Assembly: GCA_013152105.1 (NCBI GenBank)
Contig: JAADHA010000259.1
Coordinates: forward strand, 6,888 to 17,466
Direction of reading: 5' to 3'
Length of the DNA: 10,579 nucleotides
Source: Oligoflexia bacterium
Lineage (GTDB): Bacteria > Myxococcota_A > UBA796 > UBA2385
Part shown: one piece after another, positions 1 to 6,682 of the stretch
Numbering within the stretch: the first letter of the stretch is position 1
Layout: each line of letters starts with the position of its first letter
The notes under the pieces: generated by a model
The model's database searches: none
Seen by the model: the letters and a program-made list of their open reading frames with translations, nothing else
Told to the model about the DNA's origin: nothing
Position numbers and translations under genes: made by a program

Positions 1-174
1 AGCGGCAATAACGACCTGCAGCAGGCGGTCCGCACGGCGGTCATCAACAAGCGGGCCGGCGGCATTGGGATGATCTCAGGACGAAAGGCATTCCAGAAAT
101 CCCGGGCCCAGGGCGTCGCCCTGCTCAACGCCATCCAGGACGTCTATCTGGCACCCGAGATCACCGTGGCCTGA
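1..174 (+). CDS. fbaB: Class I fructose-bisphosphate aldolase (DhnA/FbaB type), C-terminal end only
   Basis: Reading frame 1 is open from the first base to a TGA and gives the last 57 residues of a protein; the start lies outside the window. The segment NKRAGGIGMISGRKAF followed by LLNAIQDVYL and an ITVA end is, from memory of the family, the conserved C-terminus of the DhnA/FbaB type of class I (Schiff-base) fructose-1,6-bisphosphate aldolase, a TIM barrel that interconverts fructose-1,6-bisphosphate with dihydroxyacetone phosphate and glyceraldehyde-3-phosphate in glycolysis and gluconeogenesis in the cytoplasm. The GGxGxxSGRKAF stretch is the late phosphate-binding part of the barrel. The Schiff-base lysine is not in view. 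No clear terminator follows; a 155-nt gap separates it from the next gene. Confidence 0.85.
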   Translation, partial: SGNNDLQQAVRTAVINKRAGGIGMISGRKAFQKSRAQGVALLNAIQDVYLAPEITVA

Positions 175-318
175 GGGTGGTGGCCCCTACGACGGCGTGC
201 AAAACCTGCGCAGCGACCCCCCAGCGGGCGTGAATCGAGCACCTGTAAGGAACCGACGCCGCGGATCGTTGTCGGGTCGCACCAGCCCCAATGGACGGGG
301 CCGCGTCCCCCCAACTCC

Positions 319-322
319 CGGA
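319..322 (+). promoter_or_regulatory. Ribosome binding site deciding the VWA gene start
   Basis: CGGAG ends seven bases before the ATG at 330. No comparable Shine-Dalgarno site precedes the in-frame ATG at 291, and starting at 330 puts a short basic stretch directly before the hydrophobic segment, so 330 is preferred. Confidence 0.6.
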
Positions 323-329
323 GACTCCC

Positions 330-1730
330 ATGCAACGCTGGCACCTCACCGCAGGCCTGGCGGGCGCGACCGCCGTCGCCGCCCTGGTCATCCCCACCCT
401 TCGCGGTCCGACCGCCTCGAACTTGCCCTCTCCCGCACCGCAACCGCCCATCGCGACACCTGGGATCTCCCAGGGCTTCGACGGAGCCCTGCAGCTCAGC
501 GCCACCCTCGACCGCTCGGCGCTCTTGGTCGGAAGTCAGCAAGACCGCTACCTGGTCATCGACATCTCGGCCCCCGACATGCCTGGCGACCTGCGGCGAC
601 CGGTGAACCTGGCGGTGGTGATGGACACCTCGGGCTCGATGGCCGGCCGAGGCAAGATCGACAACGCCCGCATGGCCGCCGCTGAGCTGGTCGGACAGCT
701 CGGCCCGGAAGACACCTTCTCCTTGGTCACCTTCAGCGATGTGGGGCGGGTCGTGGTGCCAACCACCGCCGTCACTGACCAGAGCCGCCTGGCGCGGCTG
801 GTGAAGTCCATCCGCCCCGGTGGTGGCACCAACCTGTCCAGTGGCCTGAAGCAGGGACTGGCCCAACTCTCGGACCCCAGCCTGGAAGGGGTCCGACGCG
901 TCGTCCTGCTGTCCGATGGCATGGCGAATATCGGGGTGACCGACGTCAACAGCCTTGCGCAGGAAGCGGGCAGCCGGGTGTCGCAGGGCGTGACCGTCTC
1001 GGCCATGGGCCTGGGCCTGGACTACAACGAGGACCTGCTGACGGCCATGAGCGACGCCGGCGGTGGTAGCTACCACTTCGTCGACCGTCCAGGGCAATTG
1101 GCGGCCATGTTCAGCAAGGAGCTGCGCCAGATGACGCGGGTCGCGGGTCGCGAGGTGGCGGTCGACGTGACGCTTCCACAGGGCGTGTCCCTGCAGCAGA
1201 TCTACGGCTGGGGCGCCACCACCACCACCGACGGCTACCGCGTCTTCCTGGGCGATGTACACGGCGGCGAGACCCGCAAGATCGTGGCCCGAGTACACGT
1301 CGATGCCCCGAGCGCCGGCACCGTGGGGGTCGCCGACGTGCGCCTGCGCTACTCCGACGCCGACACCGGTCGGCTGGCCGATGAAGCGGTCGCGGTCGCG
1401 GCGGTCGTGACGCCCGACGCCGCGGTGGCGGACTCCTCGACCAACAAGACCGCCGGCATCGCGGCGGCAAAGGCCCACGCCGGCGCGCTATTGGACCAGA
1501 GCGCCCGGTCCTACTCCAGCGGCGATGTCGCCGGCAACCAGCGCCAGCTCGCCCAGGCCGAGGAAGACCTGAAGTGGATGGGAGTGCTGTATGATGCCCC
1601 CGAGTTGAAGGCACAAGTGGCCGACATCGCAGAGCAACGCCGTGCCTTCAGGGCCGCTGCCCCGACCTCGGATGCCGGCCTCCGCCAGGTCAAGAAGTCC
1701 AAGGAGAGCGCCCGTGCCTACGCCCGCTGA
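330..1730 (+). CDS. Membrane-anchored or exported von Willebrand factor A (VWA) domain protein
   Basis: A 466-residue protein. Residues 5-22 form an Ala/Leu-rich hydrophobic segment after MQRW, a signal peptide or N-terminal anchor, followed by a Pro-rich linker (about 30-45). The VWA domain spans about residues 93-265. Its MIDAS metal site is complete: DTSGS at 99-103, the Thr in GGTNLS (T167) and the Asp in LLSDG (D196). After it come a beta-rich segment (about 273-370) and an Ala/Gln-rich helical tail. VWA domains of this class bind partners through a divalent metal; the partner is not known. The stop overlaps the start of the next gene (GTG at 1714), so the two are probably co-translated and may act together at the membrane. 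An upstream in-frame ATG at 291 would add 13 residues and is less likely. Confidence 0.85.
   Translation: MQRWHLTAGLAGATAVAALVIPTLRGPTASNLPSPAPQPPIATPGISQGFDGALQLSATLDRSALLVGSQQDRYLVIDISAPDMPGDLRRPVNLAVVMDTSGSMAGRGKIDNARMAAAELVGQLGPEDTFSLVTFSDVGRVVVPTTAVTDQSRLARLVKSIRPGGGTNLSSGLKQGLAQLSDPSLEGVRRVVLLSDGMANIGVTDVNSLAQEAGSRVSQGVTVSAMGLGLDYNEDLLTAMSDAGGGSYHFVDRPGQLAAMFSKELRQMTRVAGREVAVDVTLPQGVSLQQIYGWGATTTTDGYRVFLGDVHGGETRKIVARVHVDAPSAGTVGVADVRLRYSDADTGRLADEAVAVAAVVTPDAAVADSSTNKTAGIAAAKAHAGALLDQSARSYSSGDVAGNQRQLAQAEEDLKWMGVLYDAPELKAQVADIAEQRRAFRAAAPTSDAGLRQVKKSKESARAYAR
1701..1706 (+). promoter_or_regulatory. Shine-Dalgarno AAGGAG inside the end of the VWA gene
   Basis: A strong AAGGAG, encoding Lys-Glu of the VWA protein, lies seven bases before a GTG at 1714. 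It fixes the downstream gene start within the upstream gene and indicates translational coupling. Confidence 0.75.
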
Positions 1731-3012
1731 CCCTCTCCCCGCCTCATCCGGCGACACCGACCTCGAGCGCGCCCTGCTCTCGGCCGAGCATGCCTCGCCA
1801 AGCCCTCGCCCAGCGACCGCCGCCGCCACCCAGGACAGTCCGGCTGTCACGCCCAAGACCCGGCCCCAGCAGGCCTCCCCCTCCGCCTTCATCAGCCGCT
1901 CACCACCCAGCCTGGCGGCGGGTCGCTACCGCCTTCACCCACAGCTTCGAGACCGGCTGCCCGTGCGGCAAGGGGCCTGGGTCGCCTGGTCGACCCTGGC
2001 ACTCTGCGCGGCCACCGCCACCGGCCTGATGAACACCAACCCCGCGATCGCGGTCGCTGGCGCCATCGGGCTGGGGGCCTGGGCAGCCTGGCCCGACCGG
2101 TTCGTGCTCGGACCCCTGATCAGCCTGGCGGCCGTGGGTGCCGCGTTGCTGGTCGGCCTGTTGACGGGCAAGGACGCGTCGGTGGTGGCGCTGGCCGGAA
2201 GCCAGGTACTGGCCGCGGGCGCCGTCACAGGTCTCGGCGCCACCTTCATGGACCGCACACCCACGGACGGCTGGCGGCGGGCACAGGGCGTGCTGGGCGG
2301 GGCCGCGGGCGCGGGTGTTGGCTGGTGGGCCGCCACCACCATCGTCGGAGCGCCAGGCCAGGACGCCGTGATCGGCGCTTTGCAGGGGCTGGCCTTGGGG
2401 CTGGTGGCCAGCCAGACGCTGCTGGCCGCCACCCTGGAGTGGAAGCGCACCGACCGCATCCCGCGACCAGGACGGATCCGGGCGACCCTGTCCGAGCGCT
2501 TTCGCGCCCCCTGTCTGCGGGCCTGGCAGCTCGACCGCGCCTTTGCCCGCCAGGCCCCCGATCCCGATGCCCGCGACGGCCTGGGCGAGGTCTGCGCCTG
2601 GGTCTACCGCTTGCAGTGGACGCGCATGGTCCTGAACCAGGAGATCGCGGCCCTCGACGGCCAGGATCGCGATGGTCAAGACATCGAGGCGCGCCGCGAT
2701 GCGCTGATCGAGCGCGCCCGGAGCTCGAACGACACCTTCACGGCTGAGCGGCTGCGGGCCACTGCCGGTCACCTCGACCAACTGGCCGCTCACCGCGACA
2801 GCCTGGCCTTGGAGCGCGACCGCACCGCGGCCATGTCCGAGTACGCCAGCGCCTTCCTGGAGGAAGCCCGGGCTGGTCTGGCCCTGGCCCGCGTCCAACC
2901 CGGCGAGCAAGTGCCCGACCGACTGGGCGATGTGCTCACCCGCCTGCGCAGCCACGCAGACGCCGGCGACGCGCGCCGCAAGACAGCCCGCGAGCTGAGC
3001 GCCCTGGCCTGA
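1714..3012 (+). CDS. Polytopic membrane protein of unknown function with helical C-terminal half, coupled to VWA gene
   Basis: A 432-residue protein read from a GTG that overlaps the VWA gene by 17 bases and has AAGGAG at seven bases. I do not recognise the family. Residues 1-70 are Pro/Ala/Ser-rich and probably disordered. About six hydrophobic segments follow (roughly 88-106, 109-127, 131-151, 157-178, 192-213, 219-243), Gly/Ala-rich and without charged catalytic motifs. Residues 245-432 are soluble, rich in Arg, Glu, Asp, Ala and Leu, and look like long helices or coiled coil, with a WVYRLQWTRMVLNQEI stretch near the middle. An earlier in-frame ATG at 1642 would add 24 basic residues that only read through the VWA gene, so it is disfavoured. 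The coupling suggests a membrane partner for the VWA protein; that role is an inference. Confidence 0.75.
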   Translation: MPTPADPLPASSGDTDLERALLSAEHASPSPRPATAAATQDSPAVTPKTRPQQASPSAFISRSPPSLAAGRYRLHPQLRDRLPVRQGAWVAWSTLALCAATATGLMNTNPAIAVAGAIGLGAWAAWPDRFVLGPLISLAAVGAALLVGLLTGKDASVVALAGSQVLAAGAVTGLGATFMDRTPTDGWRRAQGVLGGAAGAGVGWWAATTIVGAPGQDAVIGALQGLALGLVASQTLLAATLEWKRTDRIPRPGRIRATLSERFRAPCLRAWQLDRAFARQAPDPDARDGLGEVCAWVYRLQWTRMVLNQEIAALDGQDRDGQDIEARRDALIERARSSNDTFTAERLRATAGHLDQLAAHRDSLALERDRTAAMSEYASAFLEEARAGLALARVQPGEQVPDRLGDVLTRLRSHADAGDARRKTARELSALA

Positions 3013-3015
3013 GGC

Positions 3016-3345
3016 TCAGTCTGACGCGGGCTCGGGCTGCGGGATCAGGGCCACCCGCAGCGCCTGAGATGTGCGCAAGAGTGGCAGACGGACGATCCCG
3101 TCTGGCCCCCGGATCACGGTCCGAGGGCCAAGCAGACCCGTGCGCCAGTACACGCGCACCGGCCCATCAGCGACCACGCCCCGCGCGACCAGTCGGGTCT
3201 GAAAACCATTCGGCGCGACCACCAGGCCCAGCTCTTCGGCCACGTCCAGCGCGCCCTCACACTGCGACAGCAGCCAGCGCTGCTGCAGACGCACGAAGGC
3301 CAACCAGGCCCACAGCCCGAGGACGATGAGCAACAAGCCCGCCAT
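3016..3345 (-). CDS. Small single-TM membrane protein of unknown function
   Basis: A 109-residue protein. Residues 2-19 (AGLLLIVLGLWAWLAFV) form one membrane helix, followed by a basic RLQQR stretch and a soluble beta-rich domain (about 30-105) with alternating hydrophobics, such as GPVRVYWRTGLLGPRTVI. The family is not recognised. It lies 35 nt downstream of the MBL-hydrolase gene on the same strand and probably shares its transcript. No good Shine-Dalgarno precedes the ATG at 3345. The frame stays open upstream without an ATG, GTG or TTG nearby, so the start is uncertain. Its stop faces the stop of the preceding + strand gene across three bases. Confidence 0.6.
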   Translation of the reverse strand: MAGLLLIVLGLWAWLAFVRLQQRWLLSQCEGALDVAEELGLVVAPNGFQTRLVARGVVADGPVRVYWRTGLLGPRTVIRGPDGIVRLPLLRTSQALRVALIPQPEPASD

Positions 3346-3380
3346 GACGCTGTCGATGATCGTGACATCGACCCAGGTAC

Positions 3381-4262
3381 CTACCCCTCGAGGTCCACGC
3401 TCCCTCCTTCGCGAGCCACGAACACGTCCAGACCCTGGTATTGGGCCCAGCGCTCCCCAAGCTCGTCCAGCGCCTGATCCGTGGCGTCCGGGGAGTGGTG
3501 ATAGAGGGCCAGCCGGCGGGCCCCCGCGGCTTCGCAGAGCCGGACCGCATACTCGGGATATCCATGTCCCCAGGTCATCTTCTCGACGTACTCATCGAAG
3601 CTGAACATGGTGTCCATGACCACCAGATCAGCTTCGCGCAGCGCATGCAGCACGGTGGTCTCGAGGGCCGTCGGCGGGCTCCCGGCGCTGAGGCCCTCGT
3701 CCAGGCGCGACAGTGGTGCCGTGTCGGCGAGGTACACGACGCTGCGATCGCCATGTTCCACGCGGTAGCCGAAGCAGCCGCCCGGATGGTTGAGCCTGAC
3801 GGGTTCGATGTGGAAGGCGCCCCGGTCGAAGTCCCGACCGATCCGAACATGCTCGACATGGACGGTCGCCGCCAGGTCACGCAGCCGGACGGGATGGTAG
3901 ACCCCGTTGAGGTAGCGACCCAGCTTGGCTTCGGCTTCGTCCTTGGTGATCGCCGGTACCGAGATGCTCAGCCGGCAATTCGGCGAGTAGATCGGCCCGA
4001 AAAAGGGCAAGCCAGACACGTGGTCCAGGTGAAGGTGCGTGAAGAGCATGTCTACGTGGTGATGCTGCCCCAACACCAGCTCGCGGCCTAGCGTGCGGGC
4101 CCCAGACCCACAATCCACGACCAGCGGCGGCGCACCCTCGACCTGCACTTGGACGCACGACGTGTTGCCACCGTAGCGCCGCGTGTCGTCGCCCGGCACC
4201 GCGATGGAGCCACGCACGCCAAAGAAGCTGACCTTCAAGGCGCCACCCGCTGGCCGCCACAC
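3381..4262 (-). CDS. MBL-fold (metallo-beta-lactamase superfamily) hydrolase, COG1235/PhnP-like
   Basis: A 293-residue protein with the metallo-beta-lactamase fold signature: HLHLDH (H76, H78, D80, H81), a following His in NHPGG (H159), the bridging Asp in YLADT (D180) and a late His in YHHSP (255-256). The N-terminal FFGVRGSIAVPG and YGGNTSCV stretches are typical of the COG1235 branch, which includes phosphoribosyl cyclic-phosphate diesterase PhnP and uncharacterised metal-dependent hydrolases, so a dinuclear Zn/Mn phosphodiesterase is the best guess. No phn genes are nearby and the substrate is unknown. It looks cytoplasmic, with no signal peptide. The start is uncertain: GTG at 4262 is listed, but TTG at 4238 would give LKVSFFGVRGS, closer to the family N-terminus. 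Neither has a strong ribosome binding site. Confidence 0.8.
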   Translation of the reverse strand: MWRPAGGALKVSFFGVRGSIAVPGDDTRRYGGNTSCVQVQVEGAPPLVVDCGSGARTLGRELVLGQHHHVDMLFTHLHLDHVSGLPFFGPIYSPNCRLSISVPAITKDEAEAKLGRYLNGVYHPVRLRDLAATVHVEHVRIGRDFDRGAFHIEPVRLNHPGGCFGYRVEHGDRSVVYLADTAPLSRLDEGLSAGSPPTALETTVLHALREADLVVMDTMFSFDEYVEKMTWGHGYPEYAVRLCEAAGARRLALYHHSPDATDQALDELGERWAQYQGLDVFVAREGGSVDLEG

Positions 4263-4471
4263 AGATCGGTGGAATCGACGCGGTCACTGGGCTCACGAAG
4301 CACGCTGGACTCCCACCGGCAGCAACGGGCCATGACCCCGTTGGTGGCGAACAGAAGGTAGCACAGCCGAGATGCTGTCATCATGCTGGCACACCCAGGA
4401 GCCCCCCCGAAGCCCGCCGTCCAAGTCGAGGCGCGTGCCGGCGATGGACACCCCCAAGGTCAATACCGAGA
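4263..4471. other. Intergenic stretch between MBL hydrolase and tRNA-Arg
   Basis: No convincing gene is seen. A 49-codon frame (4384 to 4235, - strand) has a weak start context and a Cys/Arg/Ser-rich product. I find no clear Rho-independent terminator with a T-run after the tRNA, and no clear sigma-70 boxes for the MBL gene. Confidence 0.4.
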
Positions 4472-4548
<77 letters not shown>

Positions 4549-4623
4549 AGATCTCGCGGCATGCTGTAATGCCAAGCCTTGCGGCTCGCAAGGCAGCCGG
4601 ACCAGGCATCGGCCGGGCCGGGG

Positions 4624-5196
4624 TCAATCCTGGCCAGCCGCCCACTGGCGCATGGCCGGCAGGTGATCGGTGTCCCAGGCGGCAGATGTGCGTTCGGCGG
4701 CGAAGCGCCGGTACAGCGACCCAACCAGGAACCACAGTTCGTCCACCAGGAACATTCGTTCAAGGAGCACCTCGGAGACATCGTCGCTGGCCTTGAGCTC
4801 AGCCGGGAGCTTGGCGCCCTGAAGGTCCAGATGGAGCCCCCGCAGGGTAACGGCGTACTCGCGCTCTTCACGCTTGAGCGCCAAACGCAGATCACGCACG
4901 ACCTTGCCGCCGGCCAGCGCGGCGCGGGCTTCCAGGGTGGCCGCAGCGCTCTCGCCGGTGAGGACCGCGCGCGCCTTGTCTTCGTCGGGCAGCCGAAAGC
5001 TCAGCCGGTCGTCGATCCAGTAGGTGAAGACAGACCCATCCCCCACCGCGAAGGTCCCGCCGTCCCGTTCTGAGGCGTACCAGAGCCAGGCGAAGAACTC
5101 GGTCACCAGGTGGGGCAGGGTCGGCGTCGGATCTGGAAAGTCGTCGACGTCCGTCGAGCGAGGCAGCCCCGCGTCATCCAATGCAGCGTCCGTCAT
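4624..5196 (-). CDS. RdgC-like protein, C-terminal part (split)
   Basis: A 190-residue protein. From about residue 96, GGKVVRDLRLALKR, then a Leu-rich strand pair and FLVDELWFLVGSLYRRF align by eye with the last third of E. coli RdgC (AGKVVTKLALDW and the final helix before its C-terminus). RdgC is a ring-shaped, non-specific double-strand DNA-binding protein that restrains RecA. The first 95 residues, with EFFAWLWYASERDGGTF, match what I recall as the insert of deltaproteobacterial RdgC homologues, which are normally one chain. The ATG overlaps the TGA of the upstream RdgC N-terminal gene (positions 5193-5196), with AGGTGA four bases upstream. It is therefore either a genuine two-subunit version made by coupled translation, or one gene broken by a single indel. 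Combined length (215 + 190) exceeds the 303 residues of E. coli RdgC. Confidence 0.7.
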   Translation of the reverse strand: MTDAALDDAGLPRSTDVDDFPDPTPTLPHLVTEFFAWLWYASERDGGTFAVGDGSVFTYWIDDRLSFRLPDEDKARAVLTGESAAATLEARAALAGGKVVRDLRLALKREEREYAVTLRGLHLDLQGAKLPAELKASDDVSEVLLERMFLVDELWFLVGSLYRRFAAERTSAAWDTDHLPAMRQWAAGQD

Positions 5197-5840
5197 CGAG
5201 TCACCTGGTGCTGGAGCATTGCCACGCCCGCTTCGCCGCGAAGGTCCGAGAGGCCCTGGATCTCGAGGGCCGCCGCAGTGGCAGGGTCATCGGTCAGAAA
5301 GTCCAGCGGTGACCAGGGCAAGAGCGACAAGCCGAAGGTGTGGCGGAAGACCTTGCGGAACTCGTCGTTGACCTTGTCCGAGCAGTTGTGGAAGAGGACA
5401 TGGCCGTCGGTCAAATTCCAACAGAATTCATGCGTCGCCACCCGCGGAAGGATCTGATCCAGCATCTGCCGCTCGAGCTGTTCCTTGATGTCCGCCTTGA
5501 TCTGGGCGGGCGCCTTGGGGCGCTGGTTTTCCTGGCACCAGGCCGCGACCCGCTTGTCGAGGTGAGCCTTGAGCAGCTTGGAAGGCAGCGACTTTTTGTC
5601 GATGCGCAGCGCGGCCACGATGTAGTCGTCGTAGAGCCAGCGGTTGAGGTCGCCGAAGTCCGTGTCAAGCAGGTTGTGGAGCTGGCACCAGCCCACGACC
5701 TGGACCCCCGGCACCCACTCACGAGGCTCGCGAAAAGCGTGGTCGTTGAGGACGTCGCGAAAGACCACCCGAAAGTCATCGGGCGCCGCGCCAGCGACGC
5801 GGTAGCGACGCACGGACAGGCCACCGGAGAGAATTCCCAT
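5193..5840 (-). CDS. RdgC-like protein, N-terminal part (split)
   Basis: A 215-residue protein. MGILSGGLSVRRYRV, a REPREWVPG / VGWCQLHNLLD stretch, YIVAALRIDKKSLPSKLL and the charged helix leading into LERQMLDQILPRVATHEF follow the order of the N-terminal two thirds of RdgC (GWVPP; ICARKEEKILPSPVIKQAL; LHSLLPRAFSRF in E. coli). The later WNLTDGHVLFHNCSDK matches the RdgC segment with an invariant GxxxVxxxS-type turn. The protein then stops after HQVTR, and the C-terminal domain is in the next overlapping frame. The ATG follows the TAG of the Hfq-like gene with no gap, and its AGGAGG is encoded in the Glu-Glu-Ala codons ending that gene. Expected role: DNA binding and RecA modulation during recombination and repair, if the two parts assemble. 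Confidence 0.75.
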   Translation of the reverse strand: MGILSGGLSVRRYRVAGAAPDDFRVVFRDVLNDHAFREPREWVPGVQVVGWCQLHNLLDTDFGDLNRWLYDDYIVAALRIDKKSLPSKLLKAHLDKRVAAWCQENQRPKAPAQIKADIKEQLERQMLDQILPRVATHEFCWNLTDGHVLFHNCSDKVNDEFRKVFRHTFGLSLLPWSPLDFLTDDPATAAALEIQGLSDLRGEAGVAMLQHQVTR

Positions 5841-6581
5841 CTATGCCTCCTCGAACAATGCAAGGGCGTGGCGGAAGACCACCAATTCGGCGCCCCCAGG
5901 CTGACGCACGCCCACTTCCCACTTGCCGACCCACGCGACCTGTCCGACCACCTCGTCCCCCTCCAGGGTAACGAAGCGGCTGTCCTTTCCGTCGTCGTGG
6001 GCACAGAAGAGACGGCGGTCCGAGCAGGGGTATCGGTCCTGGGGCTTGGGGATCGGATCGCACACGAGCCGACCGGTCGCAGCGACGCAAAGCTTCACTC
6101 GCAGGTCGGCCGGGTAGGCCAGCTTTGCCTGGAGCTTGTGCAGCGTGATCGCATCCGAGCCGTCTGGCTGGAACTGGAATTCGTAGGCGTCCACCTTCAC
6201 GACCCGACCCGTCAGCTTCCGGTTGCCGTGCAACAACAGCGTCAGGGGCTGAGCCGAGGCCAAGGCGCGGTCCAAGGTGGCGTGATCCCGAAAGTCGGCC
6301 AGGTGCTTCGCTTGGCGCGCCTTGCGCAAGACAGCTTCCAGGTCCAGGGTGCCGCCTGCTACCTGGGTCGCCACAGACTTGCTCAGGCCGTGCCGCGACA
6401 TGAGATGAGCCACCCGGTCCATCTGGGCCAAGCGGACGATGACGGCGTTGAGCGATTTCTGACCGCGCGCCACCTGCCACGCCCAGGGGCGCGGGATGCC
6501 AGAGTCGCGAACCAGGGTCTCCACCTGGCGCTTGAGCTCGGCGCTGACGCCACCGTCCCGATGGTCAGCTTTGTGGGACAT
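5841..6581 (-). CDS. Putative RNA-binding protein with two Hfq/Sm-like segments and an N-terminal 37-residue repeat
   Basis: A 246-residue protein; the family is not firmly recognised. Residues about 27-90 contain two helical repeats of 37 residues, each with G-(I/L)-x4-A-x-Q-V-A-x-G-x3-L-x2-V. Residues 111-156 (LLLHGNRKLTGRVVKVD, then ITLHKLQAKL) follow the Hfq pattern, with an Sm1 strand set LxNGxxLxGxIxxFD and an Sm2 strand VxKHAIxxI. Residues 203-246 (VTLEGDEVVGQVAWVG, then VVFRHALALF) repeat the pattern, and FRHAL mimics the Hfq YKHAI motif. Four Cys (165, 174, 186, 193) lie in the linker. It has AGGAG seven bases before the ATG and is first in a packed operon with the two RdgC-like genes, hinting at a nucleic-acid role. 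Ordinary Hfq is about 70-100 residues with one Sm domain. The Sm assignment is pattern-based and unproven. Confidence 0.6.
   Translation of the reverse strand: MSHKADHRDGGVSAELKRQVETLVRDSGIPRPWAWQVARGQKSLNAVIVRLAQMDRVAHLMSRHGLSKSVATQVAGGTLDLEAVLRKARQAKHLADFRDHATLDRALASAQPLTLLLHGNRKLTGRVVKVDAYEFQFQPDGSDAITLHKLQAKLAYPADLRVKLCVAATGRLVCDPIPKPQDRYPCSDRRLFCAHDDGKDSRFVTLEGDEVVGQVAWVGKWEVGVRQPGGAELVVFRHALALFEEA
5846..5851 (-). promoter_or_regulatory. Shine-Dalgarno AGGAGG for the RdgC-like N-terminal gene
   Basis: A perfect AGGAGG lies five bases before the ATG at 5840, inside the last codons of the upstream gene. It supports co-translation of the operon. Confidence 0.75.
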
Positions 6582-6682
6582 CCTGAGTCTCCTGTTGGCC
6601 TGGGCGGGTCGACACCAGTCGCGCTACCAGAGGGTACCCGCCTTGGTGCTCCCCTACCCCGCCGCGCAGGTCCCGGCCGCCC
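6582..6682. promoter_or_regulatory. Divergent promoter region between the RdgC-like operon and the lipoprotein gene
   Basis: A 101-bp region between genes that point away from each other must hold both promoters unless transcription enters from elsewhere. AGGAG at 6589-6593 serves the - strand operon. No convincing -35/-10 pair is visible in either direction. Confidence 0.45.

Noticed and set aside
144..1478. 444-codon open frame antisense to the VWA gene
   Set aside because: The product is His/Gly/Arg-rich low complexity with no family signature. The opposite strand carries a complete VWA domain; long antisense frames are usual in DNA this GC-rich.
4235..4384. 49-codon - strand frame ending at TTGA, where the TTG could start the MBL gene
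   Set aside because: The overlap is suggestive of coupling, but the ribosome site is weak, the product is Cys/Arg/Ser-rich and nothing else supports it.
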